In this document: positions 9,214 through 17,518 of the stretch, in pieces
How positions within the stretch are numbered: the stretch's first letter is position 1
Layout: every line of letters begins with the position of its first letter
Source of the DNA: Paenibacillus mucilaginosus 3016
Lineage (GTDB): Bacteria; Bacillota; Bacilli; Paenibacillales; NBRC-103111
NCBI RefSeq assembly: GCF_000250655.1
Contig: NC_016935.1
Span: forward strand, 5,040,001 to 5,104,000
DNA: 64,000 nucleotides
Direction of reading: 5' to 3'
The notes under the pieces: model-generated
What the model was told of the DNA's origin: nothing
The model's database searches: none
Seen by the model: the letters and a program-made list of their open reading frames with translations, nothing else
Position numbers and translations under genes: made by a program

Positions 9214-10158
9214 ATGCTCGTCCGCCACACCGTTCCCCACCCGAGTCTTCTGCCCTTTGTCGAAACCTATTGGTGCTGGGAGTCCGAGGCCGAACCGGCC
9301 GGCCGTCTCCCCCGCATCCTGCCCAATGCGGAGTGCGAGGTGCTGCTGCACTACCGCACGCCGCTGCGGACCATGTCACTGGATGGAACGGTTCTTAAGC
9401 TCCCCCATGCAGCCGTGGCGGGTCCGAAGACCCGGCCTTGCGATCTGCTTCCCGGCCTGGAGGGGGATCAGCCTGGGCCGATCGGGATCATCGGCATCCG
9501 GTTTCGGCCCGGCGCCTTCCGTCTCTTCTGCCGTCTGCCCGCCGACGGGTTGACGGATGCCATCCTTCCCTTGGAGGAAGCCTGGGGCACCGTCTCCCGG
9601 GAGCTGCTCCACCGCCTGCAGGAGACACCGGATTGGCAGCGCCGCACCCGCCTGCTGGACGACGCGCTGCTGAAGCTGCTGGAGTCCCGGCAGCCGGCCC
9701 GCACGCCCGTCGACCGCGCTCTGTCCATGCTGCGGTCGATGCAGCCGGATGGCCGTCCGGCGGTCCGCGCGGTCTGCGATGCGCTCGCCGTCTCGGAGCG
9801 GCAGCTCGAACGGTGGTTCCTGGGCCGCGTCGGTCTGCCGCCGAAGCGGTATGCCCGCCTGGCCCGGTTCCAGTTGACCCTCATCCGTCTGCTGGAGCCC
9901 GGCGCCACACCAAGCGGCCTCCTGCCGCTGGAGTACGGCTATTATGACCAGTCCCATTTTTTGAGGGAACTGCGGAGCCTGGCGGGCGCTCCGCTCGCTT
10001 CCTTCCTGGAGCAGCCGGACTTTCTGTCGTTTTTTTACAAGACCCCCGGCGCCTCTTCCCGTAATCTGGAATGGAATCAGAACGGTGAAGGAGAGAGATG
10101 CCATGAAGCTGTGGAGGTACAGCGGCTGGATGCTGCTCGGGACGGGGGTCATCCATAA
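9214..10158 (+). CDS. AraC-like transcriptional regulator with DUF6597-type N-terminal domain
   Basis: A 314-residue regulator. The N-terminal part (LPFVETYWCWESE ... RILPNAECEVLLHY ... GIIGIRFRPGAFRLF) matches the DUF6597 pattern, found with AraC helix-turn-helix domains. The C-terminal third has the AraC DNA-binding domain (AVCDALAVSERQLERWFLG ... LGYYDQSHFLREL-like). The ATG at 9214 follows AAGGAGG at good distance; the frame extends further left across the divergent promoter and is not used there. The final 56 bases overlap the next gene, which implies coupled translation. It is divergent from the LysR-type gene. The target is probably its own operon. Confidence 0.85.
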   Translation: MLVRHTVPHPSLLPFVETYWCWESEAEPAGRLPRILPNAECEVLLHYRTPLRTMSLDGTVLKLPHAAVAGPKTRPCDLLPGLEGDQPGPIGIIGIRFRPGAFRLFCRLPADGLTDAILPLEEAWGTVSRELLHRLQETPDWQRRTRLLDDALLKLLESRQPARTPVDRALSMLRSMQPDGRPAVRAVCDALAVSERQLERWFLGRVGLPPKRYARLARFQLTLIRLLEPGATPSGLLPLEYGYYDQSHFLRELRSLAGAPLASFLEQPDFLSFFYKTPGASSRNLEWNQNGEGERCHEAVEVQRLDAARDGGHP

Positions 10159-10486
10159 TGCGGTCGGACTGCTGCTGGGATGGGACATCATCGGCCGGAT
10201 GGTTAAGGAAGGGCTGTGGGCGACGGTTGGCATGGACGCCGAACGGAACGCGGTCTTCTGGTTCCTGGCCGCCGGTTTCGCCTGGATGGCGGCCGGCCAT
10301 CTGATGCAGATCTGGATTCGGCGGGAGGGCAGACCGGTGCCGGCTGCCGCGGGCTGGTATATGCTGGCGTTCGCCGCGGCAGGCTGCCTGCTCGCTCCCG
10401 ACTCCGGCATCTGGCTGTTCTTGCCGCAGGCTGCGATCATTCTTGCGGCGGACCGGGCCCGGCATAGGGACACGGCTGGTCCGTAG
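10103..10486 (+). CDS. Small membrane protein, DUF6463-like
   Basis: A 127-residue protein with about four hydrophobic segments (YSGWMLLGTGVIHNAVGLLL, AVFWFLAAGFAWMAAGHLM, AAGWYMLAFAAAGCLLAP, WLFLPQAAIILAA). The pattern matches the DUF6463 family of small membrane proteins. The ATG at 10103 follows GAAGGAGAG. It begins inside the end of the AraC-like gene, so the two are very probably co-transcribed and the regulator may control it. A strong terminator follows. Biochemical function is unknown. Confidence 0.8.
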   Translation: MKLWRYSGWMLLGTGVIHNAVGLLLGWDIIGRMVKEGLWATVGMDAERNAVFWFLAAGFAWMAAGHLMQIWIRREGRPVPAAAGWYMLAFAAAGCLLAPDSGIWLFLPQAAIILAADRARHRDTAGP

Positions 10487-10526
10487 AATGACGGCGTGGT
10501 CCGGCTGGAGCGGCCGGTTCGCACAG

Positions 10527-10560
10527 AGAAGAGGCCATCCCCTAAGGAATGGCCTCTTAA
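10527..10560. terminator. Bidirectional terminator
   Basis: Ten-base perfect stem AAGAGGCCAT / ATGGCCTCTT (10529-10538 with 10549-10558) between two converging genes, the DUF6463-like gene and the pectinesterase-like gene. Confidence 0.85.
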
Positions 10561-10585
10561 CCCTGTCCGGTCCGGCTTCGTGCCG

Positions 10586-13267
10586 CTACTCCCGGATGAG
10601 CAGCTCCTGCCCGATATAGATGAGATCGGGATCGTGAATGAGGTGCCGGTTCCACTCGTACAGCTTCACCCAGTCCCGTGCCCCGCCGAGCTGCCCCTTC
10701 GCAATCGAGCTCAGCGTATCGCCCTGCTTGACTGTATAGGTGCGGGCCCCTGTCATGGACTCTCCTCCAGGACTTTCCGTCCCCGCAGCGTCCTTGTACG
10801 TCACGGACAGCCGCTTCAGCTGCGTCCGGTTCCCCGCAGAGACAGTCCCCGTGTGCTGAATGCCCAGGCCTCCGTAAGCATTGCCGTTGATCCGGGCCGA
10901 CAGAGAGACTTCGTTCGGCAGACCGGCCTTCACCTGATCGCTCGACTGCACGCTGCTTGACGAGGCTTTGGCGTAGAGCATGTTCCCCTCGGTCCACACC
11001 TCGATGACGGCGCCGGGGTTGAACGCCGTGGTGGAGACCGGATCGCTGATCGGCCTGCCCGCCCCGTTCACATACTCGTACAGGGTGTAATCGGTGGCGA
11101 TTCCATACTTCGTCGTCCGCTCGATTCTCAGGGCATACCCGCTCCTGGAGGCCGTATCATACTTGATATACACCTCCAGGTACTGTCCGTTCGGACTGCC
11201 GAAGCCCTGTCCGGCCGTTTTCTCCGGATTCGCCTCCAGCCGAACGCTCATGTCGCCGAACGGACGGTTCTGCGTGTACAGCAGTCTGGCGCCCCGCTCC
11301 GCCGTGATGAGCCCCTTGCCTCCTTCAGCTCCGTTAATGCCCTCGGCATACGCCCACGGTGCCTTGCCCGCGGCTCCGGGGGTCCACTTCGTCTGCTGGT
11401 CTGCCGGATCATGCGTATCCACGGTCCAGGTGCCGGGGAGAAGCTCCGGCTGCCATGCCGAAGGGAACTGCTCGAACGAGGTAGTGAAGCCGTACTTGGC
11501 GGCACCGGTGCCCGGGAGATCCTCGAGCGTGATGGCCCGGGAGCTGACCGCCCGCAGGGTCTTTCCCCCCAGGCTTCGGGCATGCTTCGGTGTAACAGCC
11601 GCCATGAGGTAACGGCCGACGTCCCCGGAGGTCAGCTTGTAGGTGTGCGAAGGCTGGTTATCCCGCGTCACCGCAGCTTCTACCGGGTTCGAGCCCTGTG
11701 CGTCATCCACCCGGTACCAGGTGATCTGCGACTGGTCTTCCCGGGTGCCTCCGGGATAGCTGAGATCCAGTTGATAGGTTACCTCCGCAAGACCGTCTGA
11801 CCCAAGCGACAGCTTCGGCGGCTCCGTGAACGAAGGCGGATCCACGTAAGAAGGATACACCGTGACCGTCGTCCGGTTGAAGATGCCGTTGTAGGCCGCT
11901 GCGGTGACGGTCACCTGCACGGGCTCCTCGCCGGTGTTTTTTCCCTCGACCGTTACCTTCGAGCCCTGCTTCTCGCTCAATGCCGCAAGGTCGCTGTCCA
12001 GGGACCAGGTGAGGTGCTGGGGAGCGGCAAACGGGAAGATCGCTGCGCTGAGCTCGGCCCCCTTCTCTCCCGTCCGGATCGTGGAGCTCTCCGGCATTGT
12101 AATATTGGCGGGGAAGCTTCCCCCCGCTCCACCTGCAGATCCCGTGTTCTCACCCGCCGGGTTCCACCCGTCTTCCCCCTTGAGAAGATTATAGACGGTA
12201 TAAGCCGGAAGCTGATCTTCCGTGAGTTCCGTGCCGTTCTCCTCGGGAAGGATGCGGTATGGCTTGCCGTTCAGCGTAGTGCGATAGGCGTAAGAGCGGA
12301 TATGGCCCGCCGGGTAGGGCGCCCACTGGATGGAACGCAGATTCCCGTTCAGGTCCGTGAAGGCGTTGTTGATGAGATACAAGGTGGACGCGTTCTTGGC
12401 GAGAGTCAGGTCCCCCGGGTCCGCGAATTCGATCTCCCACCGGCTGTCGATGAACGCCATGCCGTGTTTGCCAGCCGCATAGATCGGCTTGTTCGTGTAG
12501 CTGTGCAGCGTGGTGTTCTTCATGACATGGATCAGCCCGCCGCCCATGTAATCGTCCGTGCCCTGGACATAGCTGTCCTGGAAATACGCCCGCTGCACCT
12601 CACCGAGGGCCAGGGTATCCAGCATGCTGATCAAGCGGACATTCTTGAACGAGAATTTGTCCAGGACCTTGTCTTTGTTCCCGGCCCCGATCGCGTAGGC
12701 CTGCGTGATGGTCGAAGAGCGCTTGGCCTGATTCTTGGACGGGTCCTTCGGATACACGAGGTCGACGTTGCAGTAGTTGCCGATCGTCAGGTTCTCCGCA
12801 TGGAAGCCCGTGCCGGTCACGAACAGCGTCTCCGCCGGCGAGGAGCCCGATGGGCTCTGCGCGCCGATCGTGTGGCCCCGGTTGTCCGCCAGCACGACAT
12901 CCCGGGCATCGGCAGAGAGACCGACCAGGCTCACCCAGTCTTTGTCGATGTAGAGGCCGCGGTCCGTCAGCGTCCCGTTCATGGGGTACACATCCGGTTC
13001 GATGTAGATCACCATCGGTTCCGCTTCCGTGCCGTCCACTGCCGCAGCGGCTGCGGCATGAACCGTTCTGAACCTGTAATTCGCCGGGTCGTCCGCAGGC
13101 AGCGCGCTGTCCACATAGAGGCTCTTCGGGCTGAGCGTCAGAGCGGCTCCGTTCTTCGCGGTGGTCCGCTTCGGCTCGTCAGCTGCAGCTGCAGGCAGGT
13201 TCCATGCCAGCAGACAGACCGCAGCCAGGGCCACTCCGGCCAGGGACAAGGAGAGCAGCTTGTTCAA
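10586..13267 (-). CDS. Secreted pectinesterase-like beta-helix protein with C-terminal LysM domain
   Basis: A secreted protein of about 893 residues. The signal peptide is LSLSLAGVALAAVCLLAW followed by AAA. Residues about 50-370 form a right-handed beta-helix of the pectin methylesterase (CE8) type. The two catalytic Asp regions are recognisable in divergent form as MLDTLALG (family QDTLY) and GTDDYMGGG (family GTVDFIFG), and the domain ends YNLLKGEDGW. Ig-like/Big-type and concanavalin-like segments follow. The last 50 residues are a LysM domain (TYTVKQGDTLSSIAKGQLGG ... IYIGQELLIRE) that should bind peptidoglycan. The TTG at 13267 is seven bases after GGAGG; ATG at 13273 is only one base away. 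It is paired with the neighbouring lyase-like gene, consistent with pectin breakdown at the cell surface. Confidence 0.82.
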   Translation of the reverse strand: MNKLLSLSLAGVALAAVCLLAWNLPAAAADEPKRTTAKNGAALTLSPKSLYVDSALPADDPANYRFRTVHAAAAAAVDGTEAEPMVIYIEPDVYPMNGTLTDRGLYIDKDWVSLVGLSADARDVVLADNRGHTIGAQSPSGSSPAETLFVTGTGFHAENLTIGNYCNVDLVYPKDPSKNQAKRSSTITQAYAIGAGNKDKVLDKFSFKNVRLISMLDTLALGEVQRAYFQDSYVQGTDDYMGGGLIHVMKNTTLHSYTNKPIYAAGKHGMAFIDSRWEIEFADPGDLTLAKNASTLYLINNAFTDLNGNLRSIQWAPYPAGHIRSYAYRTTLNGKPYRILPEENGTELTEDQLPAYTVYNLLKGEDGWNPAGENTGSAGGAGGSFPANITMPESSTIRTGEKGAELSAAIFPFAAPQHLTWSLDSDLAALSEKQGSKVTVEGKNTGEEPVQVTVTAAAYNGIFNRTTVTVYPSYVDPPSFTEPPKLSLGSDGLAEVTYQLDLSYPGGTREDQSQITWYRVDDAQGSNPVEAAVTRDNQPSHTYKLTSGDVGRYLMAAVTPKHARSLGGKTLRAVSSRAITLEDLPGTGAAKYGFTTSFEQFPSAWQPELLPGTWTVDTHDPADQQTKWTPGAAGKAPWAYAEGINGAEGGKGLITAERGARLLYTQNRPFGDMSVRLEANPEKTAGQGFGSPNGQYLEVYIKYDTASRSGYALRIERTTKYGIATDYTLYEYVNGAGRPISDPVSTTAFNPGAVIEVWTEGNMLYAKASSSSVQSSDQVKAGLPNEVSLSARINGNAYGGLGIQHTGTVSAGNRTQLKRLSVTYKDAAGTESPGGESMTGARTYTVKQGDTLSSIAKGQLGGARDWVKLYEWNRHLIHDPDLIYIGQELLIRE

Positions 13268-13321
13268 TGTCATTCCTCCGCTTCTGTGTGAACGCATGGA
13301 TCTCCGTTCGGACTCATGAAG

Positions 13322-13371
13322 AAGCGCCCGATCCGATTGCCGGTGATCGCAGTCGAATCGGGCGTTCCGTT
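13322..13371 (-). terminator. Hairpin downstream of the rhamnogalacturonan-lyase-like gene
   Basis: Long stem CGCCCGAT ... ATCGGGCG (13325-13332 with 13357-13364) with further pairing inside. It lies between the lyase-like stop (13402) and the pectinesterase-like start, so the two genes probably have separate transcripts. The T run on the minus strand is short (GCTTCTTC). Confidence 0.6.
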
Positions 13372-13401
13372 TAGATGCAGCTGTTTTACCGCGTTACCGA
13401 T

Positions 13402-15456
13402 TTACCGTGATACTCCGCCCTGCACCGGATCGCTTGGCTGAGAAGAGCCGTCCCGGCCGGACACGGATACCTTATAGACGTAGGTCTGTCCCTTCTTCGC
13501 CTTCTTATCCGTGAACGAAGCAGTCCGGGTCGTCCCGATCTTCTCGAAGGCTCCGTCCGGGCGATCCGCTCGGTAGACCGTGTATTGTATCGCATCCAGC
13601 ACCGGGATCCAGCTCAGCTCCACAGCATGCTTATCCCCCTGCGCCTTCAGGCCGGCCGGCGTGCGGCTGGTGATCTCCGGCGCTTCATTCGCATTGTAGC
13701 GGCTGAAGTTGTAATGCTCCTTGAACTGGGCCCGCGGCTTCCCGGTGATGTCGCTCGTGAGATCCACCGGTCCGCCCGAATAGATCGTGGCCTTCGTGGC
13801 CGTGTAAGCGATGATCTCTTCCCTGCTGTCTCCTCCGATGTCGGCGATCGTGAAGTTCGCGTCGAACTCGAATTCGGCGACAGGATTGAAGAAGCCGTCA
13901 TACAGCTTCGGCTTGATCACTTCCCCGTTCAGTGTGCCCCGCCGGTAAGCCAGCATCAGGGGCGCATGCGTGCCGTTCCAGTTGTTCACGATCTTCGGCA
14001 CCGTGCCGAAACCGGAATCGTCCGGCGTCTCCTGGAAGAGCGTCTCTCCGGTGCGGGAGAAAATGAACAGGCTGTCCTGGCCCGGCGCACTGCGGTTGAC
14101 GCGGTCGAGACCGTAGATCTCATAGCCCGGAATATCGATCCGGAAGTCCCCGAGATAGACATTCTGCGGCTCGACCGTGTCCTTGTTGATCCACAGCTGC
14201 CTGCCGAAGCGGTCATAGAGCAGCGTATCGCTGCCGCCAAGCAGAATCTCCCTGCCGTTGCTCCGGTCCCCGTCCACATCACCGATCTGGATCGTATCGA
14301 CATGATCGGCGACGCCCTGGGCCGTCCACTGGATCGAACCGTCGCTCTCGAAGTAGGTGTAGTTCATGATGAGCTCGTCTTTTCCGTCCCCGTCGAAGTC
14401 ATAGGGCCAAGGAAAATGTCCGGTCCCCGCCGCCGCTCCGTGCTCCGGATGATCCGCGCTGTTGTACTCCCAGAGCAGGTTGAACTGCTCGTCGAGCACC
14501 CACAGCGATTGATACCGGTCCTTCAGAATGATCTCCGACGGCTTGCCGTCACCGGCAAAATCCGCGATGAGAATCGCGTCATGCGAACGGACCGGGTCGA
14601 TGTCGACTCTCGGATCGCCTGTCGGGCGGGAGACCGGCAGGTCGTGCTCCCGCTTCACCTGGCCGGTCCGGCCGTCCAGGATGACGAATTTGTCCGTCTT
14701 CGACTTGATGACCTTGTTCTCCGGAGGTCCGTCATACTCGGTGACCGTCCTTACATAGAGCACATCGTTGTAACCGTCGTGGTCAATGTCATAGATCTGG
14801 GCCGGCTCGTCGGAGCCGCTGCCCGTCACGTTCGGGTCCGGCGTCCCGGTCTGCCACAGCAGGTTGCCGTCCAGATCATAGGCGGTCAGCGCCTGCACGC
14901 CATGCGGCACATACGCGTCCCGCCAGGCGCCGCCCGTATAATCGGGCTGCACCATGAGGATGTCCAGCCGGCCGTCGCCGTTCAGGTCGCCAAGACGCAT
15001 GCGTGCTCCCGCCCCGGCGGCCGAAAGATCGATTTCCTTCGCCAGCTCCACCTGCTGCTTGGTCAGCGCAAGCACCGCCTTGGATTCGGCCGCGGGCCGT
15101 TTTCCCTGGAGGGCCTTGACCTTGTACAAATAAGAGGCGTTATTCGCGAGTCCCTCATCCTTATAGCTCGTCTCTCCTGCTGTTCTCCCTGCGTTGACAA
15201 AATGTCCGGAACCGAAGTCCGAGCGGTAAACCTCATAGGCATCCGCCCCGGGAACCGCAGTCCAGCTTAGCGTGACGGAAGTATCGGTAACGGCCCCCAC
15301 CGCCAGTCCCTGAACCGGCGCAAGGGCTCCCGCGCGCTGAACTTCTTCCGACTCCGCGGCATAGGCCTGCCCGGAAGGCAGCACGGGACCTGACGACACC
15401 GCGAGCGCAGCCGTTAATCCGAGCAGTGCAGCCGTTTTTTTGGACCAAGTAACCAT
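13402..15456 (-). CDS. Secreted rhamnogalacturonan-lyase-like beta-propeller protein with fibronectin type III domains
   Basis: A 684-residue exported protein. The signal peptide (KKTAALLGLTAALAVSSG, cleavage near AYA/AES) is followed by an FN3 domain (residues about 45-125), then a large beta-propeller-like core with repeated Asp-rich calcium loops (DLNGDGRLD, DIDHDGYND, DFDGDGKDE, DVDGD), and a second FN3 domain (about 600-680, ELSWIPVLDAIQYTVYRAD). The core resembles polysaccharide lyase family 11 rhamnogalacturonan lyases, but I could not confirm catalytic residues, so an FG-GAP-type carbohydrate-binding protein is the alternative. The ATG at 15456 follows GGGGAG at eight bases. A GTAAG-CTTAC palindrome lies upstream. 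Confidence 0.75.
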   Translation of the reverse strand: MVTWSKKTAALLGLTAALAVSSGPVLPSGQAYAAESEEVQRAGALAPVQGLAVGAVTDTSVTLSWTAVPGADAYEVYRSDFGSGHFVNAGRTAGETSYKDEGLANNASYLYKVKALQGKRPAAESKAVLALTKQQVELAKEIDLSAAGAGARMRLGDLNGDGRLDILMVQPDYTGGAWRDAYVPHGVQALTAYDLDGNLLWQTGTPDPNVTGSGSDEPAQIYDIDHDGYNDVLYVRTVTEYDGPPENKVIKSKTDKFVILDGRTGQVKREHDLPVSRPTGDPRVDIDPVRSHDAILIADFAGDGKPSEIILKDRYQSLWVLDEQFNLLWEYNSADHPEHGAAAGTGHFPWPYDFDGDGKDELIMNYTYFESDGSIQWTAQGVADHVDTIQIGDVDGDRSNGREILLGGSDTLLYDRFGRQLWINKDTVEPQNVYLGDFRIDIPGYEIYGLDRVNRSAPGQDSLFIFSRTGETLFQETPDDSGFGTVPKIVNNWNGTHAPLMLAYRRGTLNGEVIKPKLYDGFFNPVAEFEFDANFTIADIGGDSREEIIAYTATKATIYSGGPVDLTSDITGKPRAQFKEHYNFSRYNANEAPEITSRTPAGLKAQGDKHAVELSWIPVLDAIQYTVYRADRPDGAFEKIGTTRTASFTDKKAKKGQTYVYKVSVSGRDGSSQPSDPVQGGVSR

Positions 15457-15512
15457 CAGATCATCTCCCCTTCATGATAAGTGAACCGGCCTGCTATCCA
15501 TGCCCCCTCTTA

Positions 15513-15526
15513 TGTAAGTGCTTACT
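15513..15526 (-). promoter_or_regulatory. Palindrome resembling a catabolite-responsive element
   Basis: TGTAAGTGCTTACT contains a perfect inverted repeat GTAAG-TG-CTTAC and matches 8 of the 10 fixed or W positions of the cre consensus TGWAANCGNTNWCA. It is 57 bases upstream of the rhamnogalacturonan-lyase-like start, where CcpA control of a polysaccharide gene would be expected. Confidence 0.35.
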
Positions 15527-15707
15527 TTTCCTATTATCCACAGATATTCCAAGGAGCGTTATTCAAAAATCAGACCTGTTTGTTTAAAAATCAGATCATT
15601 AAAACGCTTAAACCAAATGAGATGAAGGTCTATGCCGTCCACTAAAAGACGCTGCGCACTTATTCATAAGATCAGCTGACAGAATCGGGCTCATCTTTCT
15701 GACCACT
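15527..15707. other. Intergenic region, no gene seen
   Basis: Part of a 325-base gap between the lyase-like start (15456) and the end of the lipoprotein gene (15782). It is more AT-rich than its surroundings, with several A and T runs, and presumably holds the promoter of the lyase-like gene. No open frame with a ribosome binding site was found. Confidence 0.5.
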
Positions 15708-15740
15708 CCAAAAAAAGCCGCCGGTACGGCCGGCGGCCTG
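15708..15740 (-). terminator. Strong terminator after the lipoprotein gene
   Basis: Stem GCCGCCGG / CCGGCGGC with a short loop, followed on the minus strand by seven T (the A run at 15710-15716). Confidence 0.9.
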
Positions 15741-15781
15741 AACATGCGAAGATGATGTCGTTCCTTTGCCGAAGACGTGAT

Positions 15782-16156
15782 CTACTCTCCCCCGCCTTCA
15801 CCTTCTCCTCCGGATTCCTTCTGCTCTCCGGAACCCTTTTCTTTCTTCTCTTCTTTCTTTTCTTCCTGTTTCTCTTCCTTCTTTCCTCCGCCTTCTTCTT
15901 TCTTCTCCTGGCCTGTCCCCCCTTTGTCTTCCCCGCCATCCCCGCCTTCCTTACCTTCCTCACCGCCCTCCTGGATCCCGGCCTCCTTCCGCAGCTGCTT
16001 CATTTTTTTGTCCTGCTCTTCGGCTTCCTTCTTGTCCTTATTGCGTTCTTCCTCTTCCGGGCTCGGCTGCTGCTGCTGCATCTTCATCTGCCCTCCGCAG
16101 CCTGACAGCAGAACCGCAAGCACACTGATGAGGAGCAGAATTTTGCGCAGTTCCAC
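15782..16156 (-). CDS. Lipoprotein with highly charged Glu/Lys/Gly-rich tail
   Basis: A 124-residue lipoprotein. A lipoprotein signal (ILLLISVLAVLLSGC, lipobox LSGC) is followed by a short QMKMQQQQ stretch and a predicted helical segment (EEEERNKDKKEAEEQDKK). From about residue 65 to the end is a low-complexity tail of Gly, Glu and Lys only. The start is GTG at 16156, with GGAGGG seven bases upstream; the longer open frame to 16294 has no ribosome binding site. The tail should be disordered and highly charged on the outer face of the membrane. No function is recognised. It has its own strong terminator. Confidence 0.72.
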   Translation of the reverse strand: MELRKILLLISVLAVLLSGCGGQMKMQQQQPSPEEEERNKDKKEAEEQDKKMKQLRKEAGIQEGGEEGKEGGDGGEDKGGTGQEKKEEGGGKKEEKQEEKKEEKKEKGSGEQKESGGEGEGGGE

Positions 16157-16328
16157 ATGAATCCCTCCATTTTCCTCGAATGGCTTTATCATCCCCTTTT
16201 TCGTGCCGAGTATGAGCGCCCCGTCCTCCGTCTTGTCCCTATACATAATTAAGAGCGCCAAGTGTAAAAATAATCCTGTATAGATAAAAAACATCCGAGA
16301 ACTATAGAAACCGTCTGGAGGCTGTACG

Positions 16329-16868
16329 GTGATCCAACTGATCCTGTGGTCGTTCTTCCTTGTTCCCTGGCTGTCCCTCTTCTTGATGAACCGGCAGGCG
16401 CTGGGCCGGTATATGCCGGTCGCCCTGCTGGCAACGGTAATGAATACGATCGTTTATCAAATGGCCTGGACGTACGGGTGGTGGAAGTACAAGGAAACCT
16501 TGTTCCCTTGGGATAAGGTTGCCCAGGTCCATACCGTATATGGAGCCTTCCTTGCAGGCACGCTGTGGATCTTCTGCTTCACCTACGGCCGGTTCTGGAT
16601 ATATATGATGGTGAACATCGGAGTGGACCTGACCTATGCCTTCGGGCTGCGGATGCTGTGGAAGACCCTGGGGATTACGGCGGGAGGCAATCTGCCTCCC
16701 TGGGGCAGCTTCGCCATAATGACGTTCATGGCCCTCCTTCTGTATCTTTATCAAATGTGGCAGGAAAAGGCTTTTGCACCGGCTCCGAGTCCGGCGGAGG
16801 AGAAGGGCAAAGTCAGGATCACAATGATCAGCCGCTCCGCCAGGCTTCTGAAGCATGGTGCGCGGTGA
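16329..16868 (+). CDS. CBO0543-family membrane protein
   Basis: A 179-residue integral membrane protein with five or six hydrophobic segments (ILWSFFLVPWLSLFLM, YMPVALLATVMNTIVY, GAFLAGTLWIFCFTYG, WIYMMVNIGVDLTYAF, FAIMTFMALLLYLYQM). The Trp- and Tyr-rich layout, with WKYKETLFPWDKV between segments 2 and 3, fits the CBO0543 family, found in Bacillales and Clostridia with unknown function. The start is GTG at 16329, preceded by GGAGG at about seven bases. It stands alone, convergent with the VOC gene, and a shared hairpin separates them. Confidence 0.78.
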   Translation: MIQLILWSFFLVPWLSLFLMNRQALGRYMPVALLATVMNTIVYQMAWTYGWWKYKETLFPWDKVAQVHTVYGAFLAGTLWIFCFTYGRFWIYMMVNIGVDLTYAFGLRMLWKTLGITAGGNLPPWGSFAIMTFMALLLYLYQMWQEKAFAPAPSPAEEKGKVRITMISRSARLLKHGAR

Positions 16869-16901
16869 GGAAGCAGTGCCTCCCCCTCCCTCTGAAAGAT
16901 T

Positions 16902-16938
16902 AAAAAAAGGCTGCCGGCATGCGAATGCGGGCAGCCTT
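16902..16938 (-). terminator. Terminator of the VOC gene
   Basis: Stem GGCTGCC / GGCAGCC with additional pairing inside, followed by a run of seven T on the minus strand. Confidence 0.88.
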
Positions 16939-16943
16939 CGTCG

Positions 16944-17288
16944 TCAGCTTAAACAGAGCACCTCCACCAAAAATCCACCGGGGGCCTGCACATAGAAGGT
17001 CCAGCCGTGGGATCTGGTCGGCGGTTCCACCTCGTACCCGTCCTCCTTCAAGCGGCGGTTGATCTCGTTCACCCGCTCTTCGCTCTCCTGGATGAAGCCG
17101 ATATGGAAGGTCTTCGGATAGGAGACCGAAGCCCCCTTCATCAAGGTAAATACAATGCCGTCGTCGTCCGACAGCATGGCGAAGGCATCGCCGCGGGTAT
17201 GACGCGTCTGCAGCCCAAAATACGTTTCCAGGAACCCCCTGGCTGCCGTAACATCCGTAACCGTGAGATTCAGATGGTTCAGCTTCAT
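16944..17288 (-). CDS. VOC-family (glyoxalase/bleomycin-resistance fold) protein
   Basis: A 114-residue vicinal-oxygen-chelate protein: one domain with two beta-alpha-beta-beta-beta units. It starts KLNHLNLTVTDVTAARGFLE and ends FYVQAPGGFLVEVL, the usual VOC borders. The potential metal ligands are His5 of LNHLNL and the Glu of LVEVL. The ATG at 17288 follows GGAGGAGG. Members include dioxygenases, lyases and antibiotic-binding resistance proteins, and the substrate cannot be told from sequence. Single-gene unit ending in a terminator. Confidence 0.85.
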   Translation of the reverse strand: MKLNHLNLTVTDVTAARGFLETYFGLQTRHTRGDAFAMLSDDDGIVFTLMKGASVSYPKTFHIGFIQESEERVNEINRRLKEDGYEVEPPTRSHGWTFYVQAPGGFLVEVLCLS

Positions 17289-17430
17289 TGCTTTTCCTCC
17301 TCCTTATCCCTGGAATATGACTCAACGAGTAAACGTGAATTTTCTACGTTCGCGCTCTTCGGAGCCCCCCGAATAGAATATATTTCCATATTAATCATTC
17401 TATGTGAGAACATGAGAATCCTCTGAATGT

Positions 17431-17480
17431 AAAAAAATCCCCGCAGGAGATACATGGATGTACCCTCCTGCGGGGATTTC
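17431..17480 (-). terminator. Terminator of the aldo/keto reductase gene
   Basis: Thirteen-base stem ATCCCCGCAGGAG / CTCCTGCGGGGAT with a run of T on the minus strand (A run at 17431-17437). Confidence 0.9.
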
Positions 17481-17518
17481 TGCCTGGCAGCATCATTTGA
17501 ACGGGCAGGCTCCCTGAC

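Noticed and set aside
15752-16160. Two plus-strand frames rich in Phe, Leu, Pro and Ser
   Set aside because: They are the reverse of the Glu/Lys/Gly-rich tail of the lipoprotein gene.
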